Positions 15,001 through 20,813 of a DNA stretch of 64,000 nucleotides are shown piece by piece; positions within the stretch are counted from its first letter, which is position 1; each line of letters starts with the position of its first letter. Source of the stretch: Amphritea sp. 1_MG-2023 (lineage in GTDB: Bacteria; Pseudomonadota; Gammaproteobacteria; Pseudomonadales; Balneatricaceae); NCBI RefSeq assembly GCF_030547545.1, contig NZ_JAUOQE010000016.1, positions 1 to 64,000 of the forward strand, given 5' to 3'. The notes beneath the pieces were generated by a model that was not told the origin of the DNA, searched no databases, and saw only the letters and a list, made by a program, of their open reading frames with translations. The position numbers and the translations under genes are program-made.

Positions 15001-15837
15001 GATGTCTCGGCGAACGATTTCAATGGCAACGTGTTGCCTACGGGGTCGCTGATCTTTACTGCCGATGGGACTCAATCACTGACACTTGAACTTAATCAGG
15101 ATCAAACCGTTGAACTGGATGAGTTACTCACGGTTGAAATTGACAGTGAGATGACGCTATTGAGCAGTAGTGCCGCGACACAGATCACCGATGATGACAA
15201 TGCCACTGAGAGTGATGATGTTGTCGAAGGTAATAATCAGGCTGATACGCTGCAAGGCTTACTAGGAGACGATCAGCTATACGGCTTTGCCGGTGGTGAT
15301 CGCTTAGAAGGCGGTGATGGTGATGATAGCTTGTTTGGCGGTGAAGGTACCGATGTACTGATTGGTGGTGCAGGGGCGGATCGTTTTGTTTTCGAAGCGC
15401 CAACCGAAGGCATGGATGTTATTCAAGACTTTAATGCCGCCGATGGTGACACCGTCGTACTAAACAGTCAGACCTTTGTGGGCATACCTAGTGTAATGAG
15501 CAAGGTTGAGGCAGCGTTTGACACCGATGTTAGTACCACCTTAGGGGTATTAGCCTCACAGCCGGATGCGGATCTCTATGTGGTCAATATGGATGATAAT
15601 TTCAGCTTCGATAACAGCGAAACAGGTAATCTGGATGAGCTTGAAGCGGCAATTACCAATGGTGATCATAGTGGTGCAGGTTTGTTCCTTGTGTCTAATG
15701 GCGCTCAGACGCGCTTGTATTATGATGCGGATACTAACGCGGGAGATGACGGCAGTGGTTTAATCGCCGTTGCTGAGATGACCTCTGTTGCTGATGCGAC
15801 TACCGTTGCTGATGCGCTTGTTACCGAGTCACTTTAG
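1..15837 (+). CDS. Giant Calx-beta repeat RTX protein (probable type I secreted adhesin), 5' truncated
   Basis: The frame is open from base 1, so the true start lies outside the window; a GTG at 109 is only an internal codon. The visible 5,278 residues are about 40 tandem Calx-beta-like units of roughly 115-130 residues. Each has a VEG(D/N) start, a (Y/F)TFTVTRSG strand, an LPSGTLTFA strand, a GD...EADE loop and an NDD end. The acidic loops suggest calcium-stabilised rod formation. About residues 1991-2131 form a foreign domain inserted inside one unit, and units near residues 2360-3190 are longer and rich in Tyr/Asn. The C-terminus has RTX nonapeptides, then a DVIQDFNAADGDTVVL segment, and ends in ADALVTESL, as expected for a type I secretion signal. 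The ABC protein and HlyD adaptor genes follow immediately, supporting secretion to the cell surface or medium. A role in adhesion or biofilm is inferred from the family, not shown. Confidence 0.95.
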   Translation, partial: LVAGQAQSGSLAFAAGVATQTFTVEVLGDKTIEADEVLSVSLSNPGDNLTLGSITQVDTTVTNDDVFVSISVDRTAVLEGTDGEATLLTYTVVRGTSVGENSVDWAISGVDQTDLSSGQPMSGTVNFADGQDRVSFTVSVAGDRTIETDESLQVTLSNPGDNLEITIPTASTTLTNDDGEVAISVSPASILEGDLGSSQTLTYTLTRDNTLTASNVEWALTGLDPLRFDGTLPNGIASFAIGEASTTVELTVNGDRVIEPDESWTLTLSNPGANLNLDAAASSTSAQVLDDDALISIAATQVRVDEGQEGEVTDVVFKVTRTSALEATTVDWRVTDGDVDASDFVGGLIPSGSLNFAVGETEQYVTVQIAGDRTLENDETVTMMLENAGNNASIGVESASTSVTTDDIGFGIFSEVTDVVEGASGTQTAITFTVVRSSVIDEATSIDYRLIPTGDSGVDSADFVTGQDLLSSNAGRPSGSVNFAPGETTQTVTLYVQGDAIPEANESFSIVLANAPSNAQIIYGEISGQVRSDEMQYSIEAVTASTMEGTGVGGTAQFLVTRVGDTSLASTVGYQIEGVGENPADVSDFDGGIYPSGSVTFAAGESTQLIDVLLSGDTQLEGFETFVATLLAEDDNTLIITATASHTINPDDAAVSIEATDTVLKEGSSASQEHTFTLTRTEYEDSEISVNWSLVGSGANPVDADDFGGTLPSGTITFAAGETQKTLTITPSADTSFEGNEGYGIVLTTGSAGFELLNDTAAGVVLNDDVGLTLEATNLDEVEGNPGSPSQISFTVQRSGDLNSVTSVDWTIVADALDGVSAADFADGSAALSGTLTFARGISSQVVNITLAADNDLEVDKGFSVQLSNPDPAIGTEILVGEVSGSILNDDAVFSLLPLSAVTEGDNGSQTVTLTVERSGDLSSTDNVEYSLAAAVGSAISGADFVGGAYPSGTLTFAPNELSKLISFDIVSDSVVEDDESFVVTIDNPSAGSTVDVDASEATVVISNDDDELTLSAASADLVEGENGTTTEYTFTLNRSGFIDKTTSIDWSVQGTGVNAADADDFSGAVLPSGTVDFAVGQTSATITVTVQGDYLREADESFDVILASPAAGTDVVVGSATGVIGNDDTGLVIAATTTDLAEGDSGSTTHIFTVSRTGTTFGTTTVNWTLSGDVDADDFGGTLPAGVLTFADGESSQTIELAVMGDTDIEADEAFTVTLSGASGNADIETASASGSILADDIQVSISALAASVVEGASGSNQVVQFSVTRTGDLSSAVSIDWAATGLTADDFSAGVQFNGTLSFAANETSKLISLTLAGDNTLETDETLSVALTKHSGDAAFDRTWLGTDTATTQINNDDVQLTISADSAAVVEGNAADTATTPYTFTITRSSLLGPTSIDWAVQVAGGLTSAALNDFVTGQDTLGTNSDLPSGTAVFAADELTQQITVNIATDDNVEQSETFSVVLSAADADNVDLSSPSATGAISNDDSGFSIFAADSVKDEGDNGTTAFTFEVVRAGDLSGAAWVDWSVSAGTQNPVDADDFGGSLPQGTLNIPADTETVTLTIEVSGDQLAEFDEAFNVTISNARLQSGGDLGISAETNTAAGSLGNDDQNFTVTAANISLAEGDNSTQEVVFTVTRTGDVSGAASIDYVVTGDVGVDSDDTSSALPSGALAFAAGVSELTVSVFVNGDLLGEDDETYTLTLSNPSVGIITAASATTVITNDDASYEVSAPADAYEGDAGVPTAFTFVVNRTGDTSLAGTVEWAVQAATGLTAGDFVAGQDALSNGGLPSGVVSFAAGETSQTITINVLGDLNLESDETLSVLFSNPTNGIFLDETGAQVSSVTDSATILSDDDSFSIDAQTTSIFEGNVDDSTLTYSVSRSGSLVGARELTWTITGVDAADLGDAQDMTGTVSFADGQDTADIEITLKADTVTEADETLTVTLSDAPANSVIGTAAASTEIVNDDATLSIANLLADKVEGNSEEASGEVPDDITSTFTVDSTGVAIGDVEVAYDKDWYRVNLIEGHTYQISVNGSPAGEGTITYPYLWGVYSSDGDYLGAEDFSYDSGLGGYKGQSSYTANETGVYFVSAGGYSGTFSGTTGTYTLAISDQTASGTDVSAPIITLVDYTFTVTRSGYLDQESSVEWRVGGGDDAVTTSDFYGTVDTLGDNSGLPSGTVTFATGETTKTLTVQISADSVLEADESLQVTLTDPSSGSVIGTAVATGVVRNDDAELNITAGTASQVEGDAGHGTGVAYTYTVTRTGNTDQVTTVDWDVDHGTTDSSDFSNGSNANITPSGTLTFSAGETSKEITVYAYGDTGVGSVEGDESFSISLSNANAGSSIGSEESFDSTILDDDVKLTLSVDNYTKAELKSGETSTYTYTVTRTGDLSGTTDYNWSVGTTNLANDTNYPSYMHWDENSGYSLEYTASTSDFLNSVFPSGTGSFAENQSTDSFTITINGDDSPESDEWFITQITATSGYDEIDVVYDNPDKDDGTLLLRSYYPGYNNYYDSTAVSSADNDVASNTNYLYTEIARDEAVFYLSDREVADTTVETLSPGNDLYQRLEGDSAADGGAGAVTVNVAGTDYSYVEHIFAVQRQVATAGEASVDWSVGTYSGNLVDVDDFIDLTFDTDGVVTAASVSSAFPSGTVTFVDGQEWAYITFYTLADDVGEYDESFSVYLENPSAGSSINSYDTSSYKQYNVGIIDNDDTRFDAAASDTIEGGTITFTITRDGDTRGTDTVDWFITFTGGETTNENTSDESTWYQLDASDVNDPVPENGTATFDTGNDQWTGTLTFADGETSKTITMETLDDSWTETWRESVSIALGNANNVDEGEANHDAETAATGYTDTAYVYDNEPDPILTLTVDNTSVFEGTADSVAYNDQNTGNTVTFTITRTDQDGDSLDYSSTVAWSLSGSQINYYNYGDVKDYGDVNRAYEDTSANTYGNVFFAAGETEQTVTITFNGDDYVENDETLTFRLYEADQAESWLYDVYGGTADQNGYGPANLDTDTENNYIEQQVTIKNDDVRLWVGGWDTYSGDADGYNTNLNVSAYEGNPLSFTMVRAGRMDNDVTVGYEIITGSATTGDFVTTSGTFTLDAQAYSYSSSYTYTISIEDLLTDDALVEANETFTLRLTTPDDAEGSYVRFQSYATNSTAWNNGYSGESTTLDLSATLYDDDTTYTLTPANTSLVETDAGSNQTFSFTVDRASTGYSGAATLSWRVEAVGTDGTDADDFSTSDALGSNSGLPSGTISFSDGELTNQFSVIVSGDIIAENNEQFRVVLFEDTLTSPSPDITNTQSIASADLTILTDDTGISIADAEIAEADADQTLTFTVTRSGDLSGTSTMDWSLVNVSTAASDFVGATTGAISFASGESSQQIQVTVAGDISPEESETFTIQLSNIVDIDEVIDSSAAGTILNDDSSFSIEAGAAAIEGTAQTFTVTRSHDTAQAQTINWSVSAGTDTDAADFNGSFPSGAVTFAAGELSKTFTVTALDDTSAETPEAYAVDISLGAGTDGDSIATASAVGQIIDNDAEFSITASAATELEGNSDTRSLTFTVDSVSGYGTVNWALSGAAELTDADFVTADELGTNSGLPSGSLTFTGERYQTITIEVSGDETLEADELLTVTLSDAASTSDGSATIATATAETTIVNDDSTLSISATDAVKTEGDSSLTAFTFTVARNGYLATAATVEYVITGSGAQAADGDDFEGALPSGTLSLASGEASTILTVYVSGDIAGEFDEGFTVTLSNPSEGVTLTQASAEGVIQTDDVVFDISGPDTPVVEGDTGTTTYYDFVVTRSGNLDASQTLTWNVAGIGSNPTADSDFDAITGTVTFDVNDTEQTIRVPVTGDYLVEDNESFQISLTGPDGIHFINSTADGVIVDDETAVNITATDAYKAEGQEGDLTYYTFVISREGNKALAADVDWNLTLPTDQDAASLADFVTGQDSLGVNGGLPSGQVSFSAGDTESKTITIAVQGDLLVEPDELFNIEISTSSIGHGVVDDSATGTVVSDDVAWSVETTTIPVEGDSNSEFVLTVSRTGSLSATTLDWSIAGNGADAATASDFVGNLLPSGTLTFTQGQVSQTFIVNINGDNQLEADEGFTVSLAAPTDGLNHTFAQQTADVTIVNDDDVMSIVALDADQAEGSGTNTGFTFTVTRDGSLDGVSTVGWQIVNTETSAADFEATSGVVEFADGESSQVLTINVIGDRDVETDEAFAVELYEAGSGSTLSATAGSANALISNDDVDLALSGLVVSAVEGDESSASSTTFTVSRSGDLSVETTVDWQVVAGSATADDFVGAALPSGSLTFVAGETSKTITVDLAADGLDEGDETFNVELLNPSSEADITVASVEGTIVDDDDTLTVEAVSGAQTEGDSGSRSFTFSIARSGTATGAASVDWSVVGAGEHPLELAEFVNTTGTVVFADGETSQTFTVEVYGDNAGEYDESFSVSLESPSFGSTVAEVTAEATVLNDDAVLTIAADQVSRNEGADGIETVFTFTATRSGDISGSSSAAWTVQPSGDNPVNALDFGGFYPSGVVGFSPGQETATISVTVMGDDTGEFDETFTVVLSEPDGVDILQGEASTEIANDDTGVSIFAVDAEKAEGDSGETSSFTYRVERVGDLSATTITWAVEGYGSYQAGADDFVGGVMPSGTIEFAENQASAEIVMVVAGDNEPGEDQTFRVVIDGDNLVNDTALGLIQNDDSLMAITNEGAASQLEGDTGSVIYEFTVTRSGEVDKVDTVEWTVIGNGGNQVDADDFIGGILPSDTITFDIGETSKTIAVEVASDMITEVDEGFAVQLQNPSQGVSLDTNATQAAATIATDDEGVVLLGLDVERFEGEAGTQTQYTYQILRSGNTDNAVTIDYVISGDVDQDDFITAMNGTITMEAGVSSQQFVVTVQGDDVIEADETFRLTLSGTGLNIDSTPVDSTILADEQGVRITARETTVVEGSSGGVTQITFDVIATGVTESTQVDWGLVSTGANDVSANDFNGNVLPTGSLIFTADGTQSLTLELNQDQTVELDELLTVEIDSEMTLLSSSAATQITDDDNATESDDVVEGNNQADTLQGLLGDDQLYGFAGGDRLEGGDGDDSLFGGEGTDVLIGGAGADRFVFEAPTEGMDVIQDFNAADGDTVVLNSQTFVGIPSVMSKVEAAFDTDVSTTLGVLASQPDADLYVVNMDDNFSFDNSETGNLDELEAAITNGDHSGAGLFLVSNGAQTRLYYDADTNAGDDGSGLIAVAEMTSVADATTVADALVTESL
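5972..6393 (+). other. Pre-peptidase C-terminal (PPC)-like domain nested inside one Calx-beta unit
   Basis: Between the VEGNSEE start of one Calx-beta unit and its YTFTVTRSG strand lie about 140 residues without Calx-beta motifs. They contain DKDWYRVNLIEGHTYQISV and ETGVYFVSAGGYSG, the pattern of PPC-like beta-sandwich domains often attached to secreted proteins. The bases are visibly more AT-rich than the flanking repeats, which suggests separate acquisition. The assignment to PPC is by motif only. Confidence 0.6.
15265..15396 (+). repeat. RTX calcium-binding nonapeptide block in the giant protein
   Basis: Encoded motifs include GFAGGDRLEGGDGDDSLFGG and GGAGADRFVFE, matching the GGxGxDxLx hemolysin-type calcium-binding consensus in about four consecutive copies. 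Such blocks fold in external calcium and sit just upstream of C-terminal type I secretion signals. Confidence 0.9.
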
Positions 15838-15855
15838 GGTTTAATTGGAGCTTAA

Positions 15856-17523
15856 ATGAAGGAGTTTTACCGGCGTCTCACTCAGGAGAGGCGCCTTGCT
15901 ATTGAAGTGCTCGTTGTATCTTTGATGATCAACATGCTGGGGTTAGTGTCATCGCTCTATAGTATTCAGGTGTTGAATCGCTATCTCGCCTTGGGTATCG
16001 ATGAGACGCTGATCACCTTAACCTTCGGTGCATTAATTGCAATTGGGCTCGAAGTATTTTTGCGCGGTGCGCGGCATAATGTGGTTAAGTGGTTGTGTCG
16101 TAAATCCGACAAGCAAATGGCTGAAGTGGCTATGCATGCCATCACCACGAGTCGTTATATGCCCTTTGAAAACCTTCCCGCCGAGGCGAGACGTGAGGCC
16201 TTGAGTGGGCTCAATACCGTGCAGATGTCGTTTGGCCCACAAAACCTGTTATCGCTGGTTGATGGGCCTTTTGGCTTGATTTTTGTGCTGTTTGTTTTTC
16301 TCTTGAGTCCCACGATTGGTGTTGGTGTGTTGTTATTGATACTGATCATTGCCGCACTGACTTGGCTGCTTTATAACGCCATTGATGATCCCTCCAAAGG
16401 CCTGATTAAGTCAGTCGTCTCTTGGGGGCGGTTACAAAATGGCCTCTGTTCTAGTTCAGAATTAACGCGAGCTTTCCCCGCTCAGCAACTAATTAGTACC
16501 AAGTGGGATGACAATGTTCAAGAGGTGACTCGCTTTAGAGGCATGGTGGCGGGGTTGCAGGGGCATATTGGTACGATTGGCGTCATCAGTGCGGCACTCG
16601 GCAGTATTGTCATTTTCGGTTTAGGTTCTCGGGAAGTGCTAGCCGGAAATCTTGATGTTGGCTCATTGATTGGTGCGAGTATCTTAGGCTCTCGCGCGAT
16701 TGGACAACTCAATAGAGTGATGCAGTTGATCGAACCTGTAAAACGAGGCCTGCGGTCGCTCGAATTACTCGGTCAGTTAGCGCGATTGCCAAGGCAAAGT
16801 GAAGAGGGAATGAGCTTGACCCATGTGCAAGGGCATATCGCCTTTGAAGATCTTGCCTTCGCCTATGCAGGTCAACCGGTACCGTTATTCGAATCACTCG
16901 ATTTCAGTCAGCCGCCGGGTACCGTTTTGGTATTTAAAGGCGGTAATGGTGCCGGTAAAACCACCTTTGCGCGCTTGTTAAGTGGTTTGCTCGAGCCGGC
17001 ACGCGGGCGAATTAAAATTGATGACATGGATCTAAGGCAGGCCTCTCAGCTGTGGTGGAGTCGGCAATTAAGCTACTTTCCGCAGGAACCGGCGTTTCTC
17101 GATGGCTCTCTCAGAGAAAACCTGACCATGGGCAGTGATATTGATGATGTTCGATTAGTCGAGGTTATGCAGGAAGTGGGTTTGGGGACTTTTTTACAAA
17201 ACAGTAAAGAGGGACTGAGCATGCCGCTGTATGCCAATGGCGCATCACTCTCGATGGGGGTTAGAAGGCGTATTACCTTAGCTCGCGCACTGCTTATCGA
17301 TGGACAAGTTGTCATCTTCGACGATCCGACAGAAGCGTTAGATAGTCAAGGCTGTATTGCGATAGCCAATATTCTTAATCGCTTAGTCAAAGCGGGTAAA
17401 ACCGTGATTGTGATGACGAATGAGCCGTTCATCATTAAAGCGGCAAACTTTATGATCGATCTTGATAAAAAGCCTCAGCCGACGGTTATTCATGCAGATC
17501 AACTCAACCCTGAGGCTGAATGA
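15856..17523 (+). CDS. Type I secretion ABC transporter (permease-ATPase fusion) with degenerate ATPase motifs
   Basis: This 555-residue protein has an N-terminal membrane domain (about residues 15-300) and a C-terminal nucleotide-binding domain. It starts 18 bases after the giant RTX gene and is followed by an HlyD-like gene, so it is the inner-membrane engine of that type I system. Walker A is intact (GGNGAGKTT, about residue 362) and the Q-loop Gln is present (YFPQEP). Three sites deviate. The signature reads LSMGV instead of LSGGQ (about residue 465). Walker B ends FDDPT, with Asp in place of the catalytic Glu (about residue 487). The H-loop reads MTNEP, with Asn where the switch His is expected (about residue 520). 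No C39 peptidase-like domain is present at the N-terminus. Function as transporter is inferred from context; normal ATPase rates are doubtful. Confidence 0.9.
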   Translation: MKEFYRRLTQERRLAIEVLVVSLMINMLGLVSSLYSIQVLNRYLALGIDETLITLTFGALIAIGLEVFLRGARHNVVKWLCRKSDKQMAEVAMHAITTSRYMPFENLPAEARREALSGLNTVQMSFGPQNLLSLVDGPFGLIFVLFVFLLSPTIGVGVLLLILIIAALTWLLYNAIDDPSKGLIKSVVSWGRLQNGLCSSSELTRAFPAQQLISTKWDDNVQEVTRFRGMVAGLQGHIGTIGVISAALGSIVIFGLGSREVLAGNLDVGSLIGASILGSRAIGQLNRVMQLIEPVKRGLRSLELLGQLARLPRQSEEGMSLTHVQGHIAFEDLAFAYAGQPVPLFESLDFSQPPGTVLVFKGGNGAGKTTFARLLSGLLEPARGRIKIDDMDLRQASQLWWSRQLSYFPQEPAFLDGSLRENLTMGSDIDDVRLVEVMQEVGLGTFLQNSKEGLSMPLYANGASLSMGVRRRITLARALLIDGQVVIFDDPTEALDSQGCIAIANILNRLVKAGKTVIVMTNEPFIIKAANFMIDLDKKPQPTVIHADQLNPEAE

Positions 17524-17529
17524 GCACCC

Positions 17530-18873
17530 ATGTTAAAAATGACGTTGTTTAATTCATTCGCACATCGGCTAAAAGCCTACTTTGCGCCGGATCATGACCC
17601 TGAGAATATCGCCAGTATTTTTTCCAGTCGGTTACATATCTGGGGCTTGAGTATACTGCTATTGGTATTAGGCCTGTGGGTCTCCTTTTTTACTCTCGAT
17701 ATGGCAAGTCGGTCGGTAGGTGAAGTAATACCCGCCACCCTGACTAAGCCCATTCAGCACCTAGAGGGGGGTATTGTTCATGCTATTCTTGTGTCAGAAG
17801 GGCAGCGAGTCGAAAAGGGGCAGCCGCTAGTCGAGCTAAAACGGGTTGCCTCCGAAGCGGATTTAGGCGTCGTGGAAAAGCGTATCCGTTCGCTTGAAAT
17901 TCGCCTGATGAGAATCCGCGCTCAGCTTGCCGGTGAAGCCTCGTTGTTAGTACCTAAGGGATATTCATCGCAAGATGCGCAACAGGTCGATAACGCCAAT
18001 CAGATTCTCACTGCCGCCTTTGATCGTTATCGTTCGACTCAGGATCGACTGTTGAGATTGATCGAGCAGCGAGAGGCTGAGTTAAGGGAGTTGAAGTCGA
18101 GGGAGTTACACCTTAACCAAAAACTGCGTCTACTCAGAGAGCAAGTCAGCATTAATAACGCCTTGCTTAAAGACGGGCTCGTCACCAAGTATGAGCAGTT
18201 AAATCTGCTGCAAGAGGAGCGTTCGCTCACCGGCTCGGTGGCAGAAATTCGTTCGACTAAACAGAGCGCCGAGGCATCCATCCGTGCTGCGCAGTCAGAG
18301 CTTGAATCGTTTCGTTCAACCGAAGTGGAAACGTTAGAAACTGAGTATTCCGAAGCACAAATGGAACTCGAAGAGCTGAAAGATCAGCGTTTGAAACTCA
18401 CCGACACACAAGATCGTCTAATCGTGATGGCACCTTCCGATGGCACGGTCTTAAACCTTAATGTCTTAGGGCCAGGCGTGGTGGTGAAGCCCGGCGGTAC
18501 CTTAATGAATCTTGTCCCCATTGATGATCCCTTGGTAATCGAAACGCGCTTGCCGGTAGGCGATGTGGGGTTAGTGCGGGTCGGTCATCAAGTACGGATG
18601 GAATTAATGTCAGGCACCGCCAGGGGCTTTCAGCCCATCACCGGTGAAGTGGTATCGGTGAGCGCCGACCGAATGGTGGATAATGATGGTATGCCATTTT
18701 ATAAAGTTAGAGTAAAGCCCGACTCCTATGAGTTTATTCGTGGTGCGCAAGCGTTTCGCTTGATACCCGGTGTGCGTGTACAGGTGTCAATATTAGTTGG
18801 TTCACGCACCGTCATTAGCTATCTATTTGAGCCGTTTATGTCGATCTCACAAAATGCCTTGATAGAGCCTTGA
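17530..18873 (+). CDS. HlyD-family membrane fusion protein of type I secretion system
   Basis: The 447-residue protein has a short cytoplasmic N-terminus and one membrane helix (about residues 35-55). A lipoyl-like half motif IQHLEGGIVHAILVSEGQ, a long alpha-helical hairpin (about 115-295) and a second half around VMAPSDGTVLNLNV follow, with a beta-barrel C-terminus. This is the HlyD/LapC adaptor architecture that links the ABC protein to a TolC-type outer-membrane channel across the periplasm. It starts 6 bases after the ABC gene stop, so the three genes form one operon. No outer-membrane channel gene is visible here; it may be encoded elsewhere. The stop codon lies within the first module of a repeat that fills the following intergenic region. 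Confidence 0.95.
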   Translation: MLKMTLFNSFAHRLKAYFAPDHDPENIASIFSSRLHIWGLSILLLVLGLWVSFFTLDMASRSVGEVIPATLTKPIQHLEGGIVHAILVSEGQRVEKGQPLVELKRVASEADLGVVEKRIRSLEIRLMRIRAQLAGEASLLVPKGYSSQDAQQVDNANQILTAAFDRYRSTQDRLLRLIEQREAELRELKSRELHLNQKLRLLREQVSINNALLKDGLVTKYEQLNLLQEERSLTGSVAEIRSTKQSAEASIRAAQSELESFRSTEVETLETEYSEAQMELEELKDQRLKLTDTQDRLIVMAPSDGTVLNLNVLGPGVVVKPGGTLMNLVPIDDPLVIETRLPVGDVGLVRVGHQVRMELMSGTARGFQPITGEVVSVSADRMVDNDGMPFYKVRVKPDSYEFIRGAQAFRLIPGVRVQVSILVGSRTVISYLFEPFMSISQNALIEP

Positions 18874-19412
18874 GGCGAGATCTGCTCGATCGAAACAAAC
18901 CTCTAGGCCACAGCAAAAAAAGGCGGCTAAATGGGGCAGAGTGATTGATGTGATGAGTTCAATATATCAGACGTCATGACGACGATACCCTGATGGTGCG
19001 ATTCGCAAGCTCATCAGCACCCTACGGTGGTGTTATAAAAAATGGGTTTCGAGTCATGTAGGGCGCTTTTCTAAGGGCGTTCTGCTAGGCGCGATATACC
19101 CGTTCGACACAACCCCTAGGGCGCAGCAAATAAAAGGAGACTCGATAGCGATGCACATGCTTATGGTAGCGAGTGACGCTAGCATGCCCTTTGGCTACTC
19201 GTCACGATTAAACCCACTCGAATACAGGCATTGATTTAACGGCATTAGGGAAGTGTCAATCAATGCGAGCAGAGCCCCTTTAATGCAGCGCCGCTTTAAT
19301 TTAGATTAGAGCAAGTCTAAACTCACTGCTTAATAAGGCGTTATGTGCCATTAGCTAAAGAGGCCTCTATTGTGGTGATACGATGGCCTGTTTTCCATAG
19401 GTTGCTGATTGT
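18874..19412. other. Intergenic region filled by the dispersed repeat
   Basis: Apart from copy A of the repeat and its ~60-base modules, the last 200 bases (19213-19412) hold no gene I can support. They presumably contain the promoter of the downstream regulator gene, but no clear -35/-10 pair was identified. Confidence 0.6.
18931..19212 (+). repeat. Dispersed ~290-bp intergenic repeat, copy A
   Basis: From ATGGGGCAGAGTG to GTCACGATTAAA this stretch matches 21795-22094 along its whole length with scattered substitutions and small indels. Shared blocks include GGTGCGATTCGCAAGCTCAT, CCTACGGTGGTGTTA and GACGCTAGCATGCCCTTTGG. The end can fold as a hairpin (GTGACG ... CGTCAC). A ~60-base module (AGCAAATAAAAGG core) occurs at 18872-18932, 19086-19146 and again in copy B. 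No protein is encoded. Confidence 0.85.
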
Positions 19413-20636
19413 ATGACGAGTAGCTTTTCACTGATTCCTGTTCTCTTCTTACTCGGGGCGGCTCACGGTGTTTTTCTGGTGGGGGCGTTATTTGCGAATA
19501 AGTCGGGACCGCAGCGTGCAAACCGATATTTGGGCTGTTACACCTTGGTGTTTGCTTGTGCGTTGTTTGATTACTTTTTAGATATGGCCGGTCTAACAGA
19601 CGCATTTATCTATGTTCGTACTTTGTTGTGGCCAAAAGAGTTTCTCTACGGGGTGTTAATTTACTTTTATACACGAGAGTTAACTCAGCCTAATCAATAT
19701 CGTTTGCAAGGCAAGCAATGGTGGCATTTTGCACCAGTCATCTTACATCTGTTGGTTACCTGGCCATTACTGTTTTTAAGCCCTGAGTGGCAGACTAAGG
19801 TCTTGCTGGGAGATTCAGATACATCAGGTTTCATGATGATGTGGTCTGTGCTGCTGGGAGAGATAGAGTTAATTCTAACCATATTCCACATTACCGCTTA
19901 CCTTGTCTTATCGATTCAGTTGACGCTCGTACATCAGCGCTTGCTACTGCAACGCTTCGCCAACGTTGAAAAAATCAATGTGTACTGGTTACGTAATTTA
20001 TTGATAGGGACGTTGGCGGTTTACTTTATATGGTTAGCAGATGAGTTTATCGCTTACAGCGAATGGGTGGAGTACTGGCTAGATACCGCCCTAGGTTTGA
20101 GTATGGTGGTGCTGATTTATGGCATGAGTATTTTGGGTTTGCGTCAACCTCAGCCGGTTTCATTGATGCTAAAGCAAGAGCATGCTAGCGCAGAAGATCG
20201 CGCTGATGGTTTTGATGACACGACAACGGAGGTTAATGTCGTTGTCAAACAGAAGCCTCAACGCTATCTGAACTCACCTCTCTCAAACAGTATGTCGATC
20301 GGCTTGTTTCAGCAATTAGAACAACGGATGTCAGATCAAAAACTTTTTACCGATAACACCTTGTCCCTGCCTAAGTTAGCGGAAGTCATGGGCGTTTCAG
20401 TGAACTATTTATCGCAGGTGATCAATCAGCAGGCGAATCAGAACTTCTTTGATTTCATCAATCGTTATCGCGTTCTCGAAGTTCAGCGCTTAATGGCTGA
20501 AAAATCTGATAGTACGGTGCTGGATTTAGCCATGAATGCGGGATTTAATTCGAAGTCTGCGTTTTACACCGCGTTTCGTAAAAATACAGGTATGACGCCT
20601 TCTCAGTATAAGAAGTCTTTTAATAACAATAACTAG
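19413..20636 (+). CDS. Membrane-anchored AraC-family transcriptional regulator
   Basis: The 407-residue protein has about seven hydrophobic helices in its first 235 residues. A variable linker follows, then a C-terminal AraC-type double helix-turn-helix (about residues 290-400) with LAEVMGVSVNYLSQVINQ as the first helix pair and LDLAMNAGFNSKSAFYTAFR plus TGMTPSQYKKS as the second. Regulators of this design sense a signal at the membrane and bind DNA from there. It is followed by a lipoprotein and a membrane protein on the same strand, which are possible targets. The ligand is unknown. The gene lies between two direct copies of the intergenic repeat. Confidence 0.88.
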   Translation: MTSSFSLIPVLFLLGAAHGVFLVGALFANKSGPQRANRYLGCYTLVFACALFDYFLDMAGLTDAFIYVRTLLWPKEFLYGVLIYFYTRELTQPNQYRLQGKQWWHFAPVILHLLVTWPLLFLSPEWQTKVLLGDSDTSGFMMMWSVLLGEIELILTIFHITAYLVLSIQLTLVHQRLLLQRFANVEKINVYWLRNLLIGTLAVYFIWLADEFIAYSEWVEYWLDTALGLSMVVLIYGMSILGLRQPQPVSLMLKQEHASAEDRADGFDDTTTEVNVVVKQKPQRYLNSPLSNSMSIGLFQQLEQRMSDQKLFTDNTLSLPKLAEVMGVSVNYLSQVINQQANQNFFDFINRYRVLEVQRLMAEKSDSTVLDLAMNAGFNSKSAFYTAFRKNTGMTPSQYKKSFNNNN

Positions 20637-20758
20637 CATAAATCCTGATTGCCATTGTGAATGTCCCGATTCCTACTATTCACTTTCTTTTTGTATAATT
20701 TTATAAGCTTGGACGATTCCTAGGCCTGCATTGATAACAATGATTTTCGCCTACTTCG

Positions 20759-20776
20759 GTCACGCCTTTGCGTGAC
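20759..20776. promoter_or_regulatory. Inverted repeat upstream of the lipoprotein gene
   Basis: GTCACGC and GCGTGAC form a perfect 7-bp stem with a CTTT loop, 37 bases before the lipoprotein start codon. No T-tract follows, so it is either a weak terminator for the regulator gene or an operator for the lipoprotein operon. Confidence 0.4.
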
Positions 20777-20813
20777 TGATTGGCTAGGCAATACATTCAT
20801 TTAGGAGTCAGTT

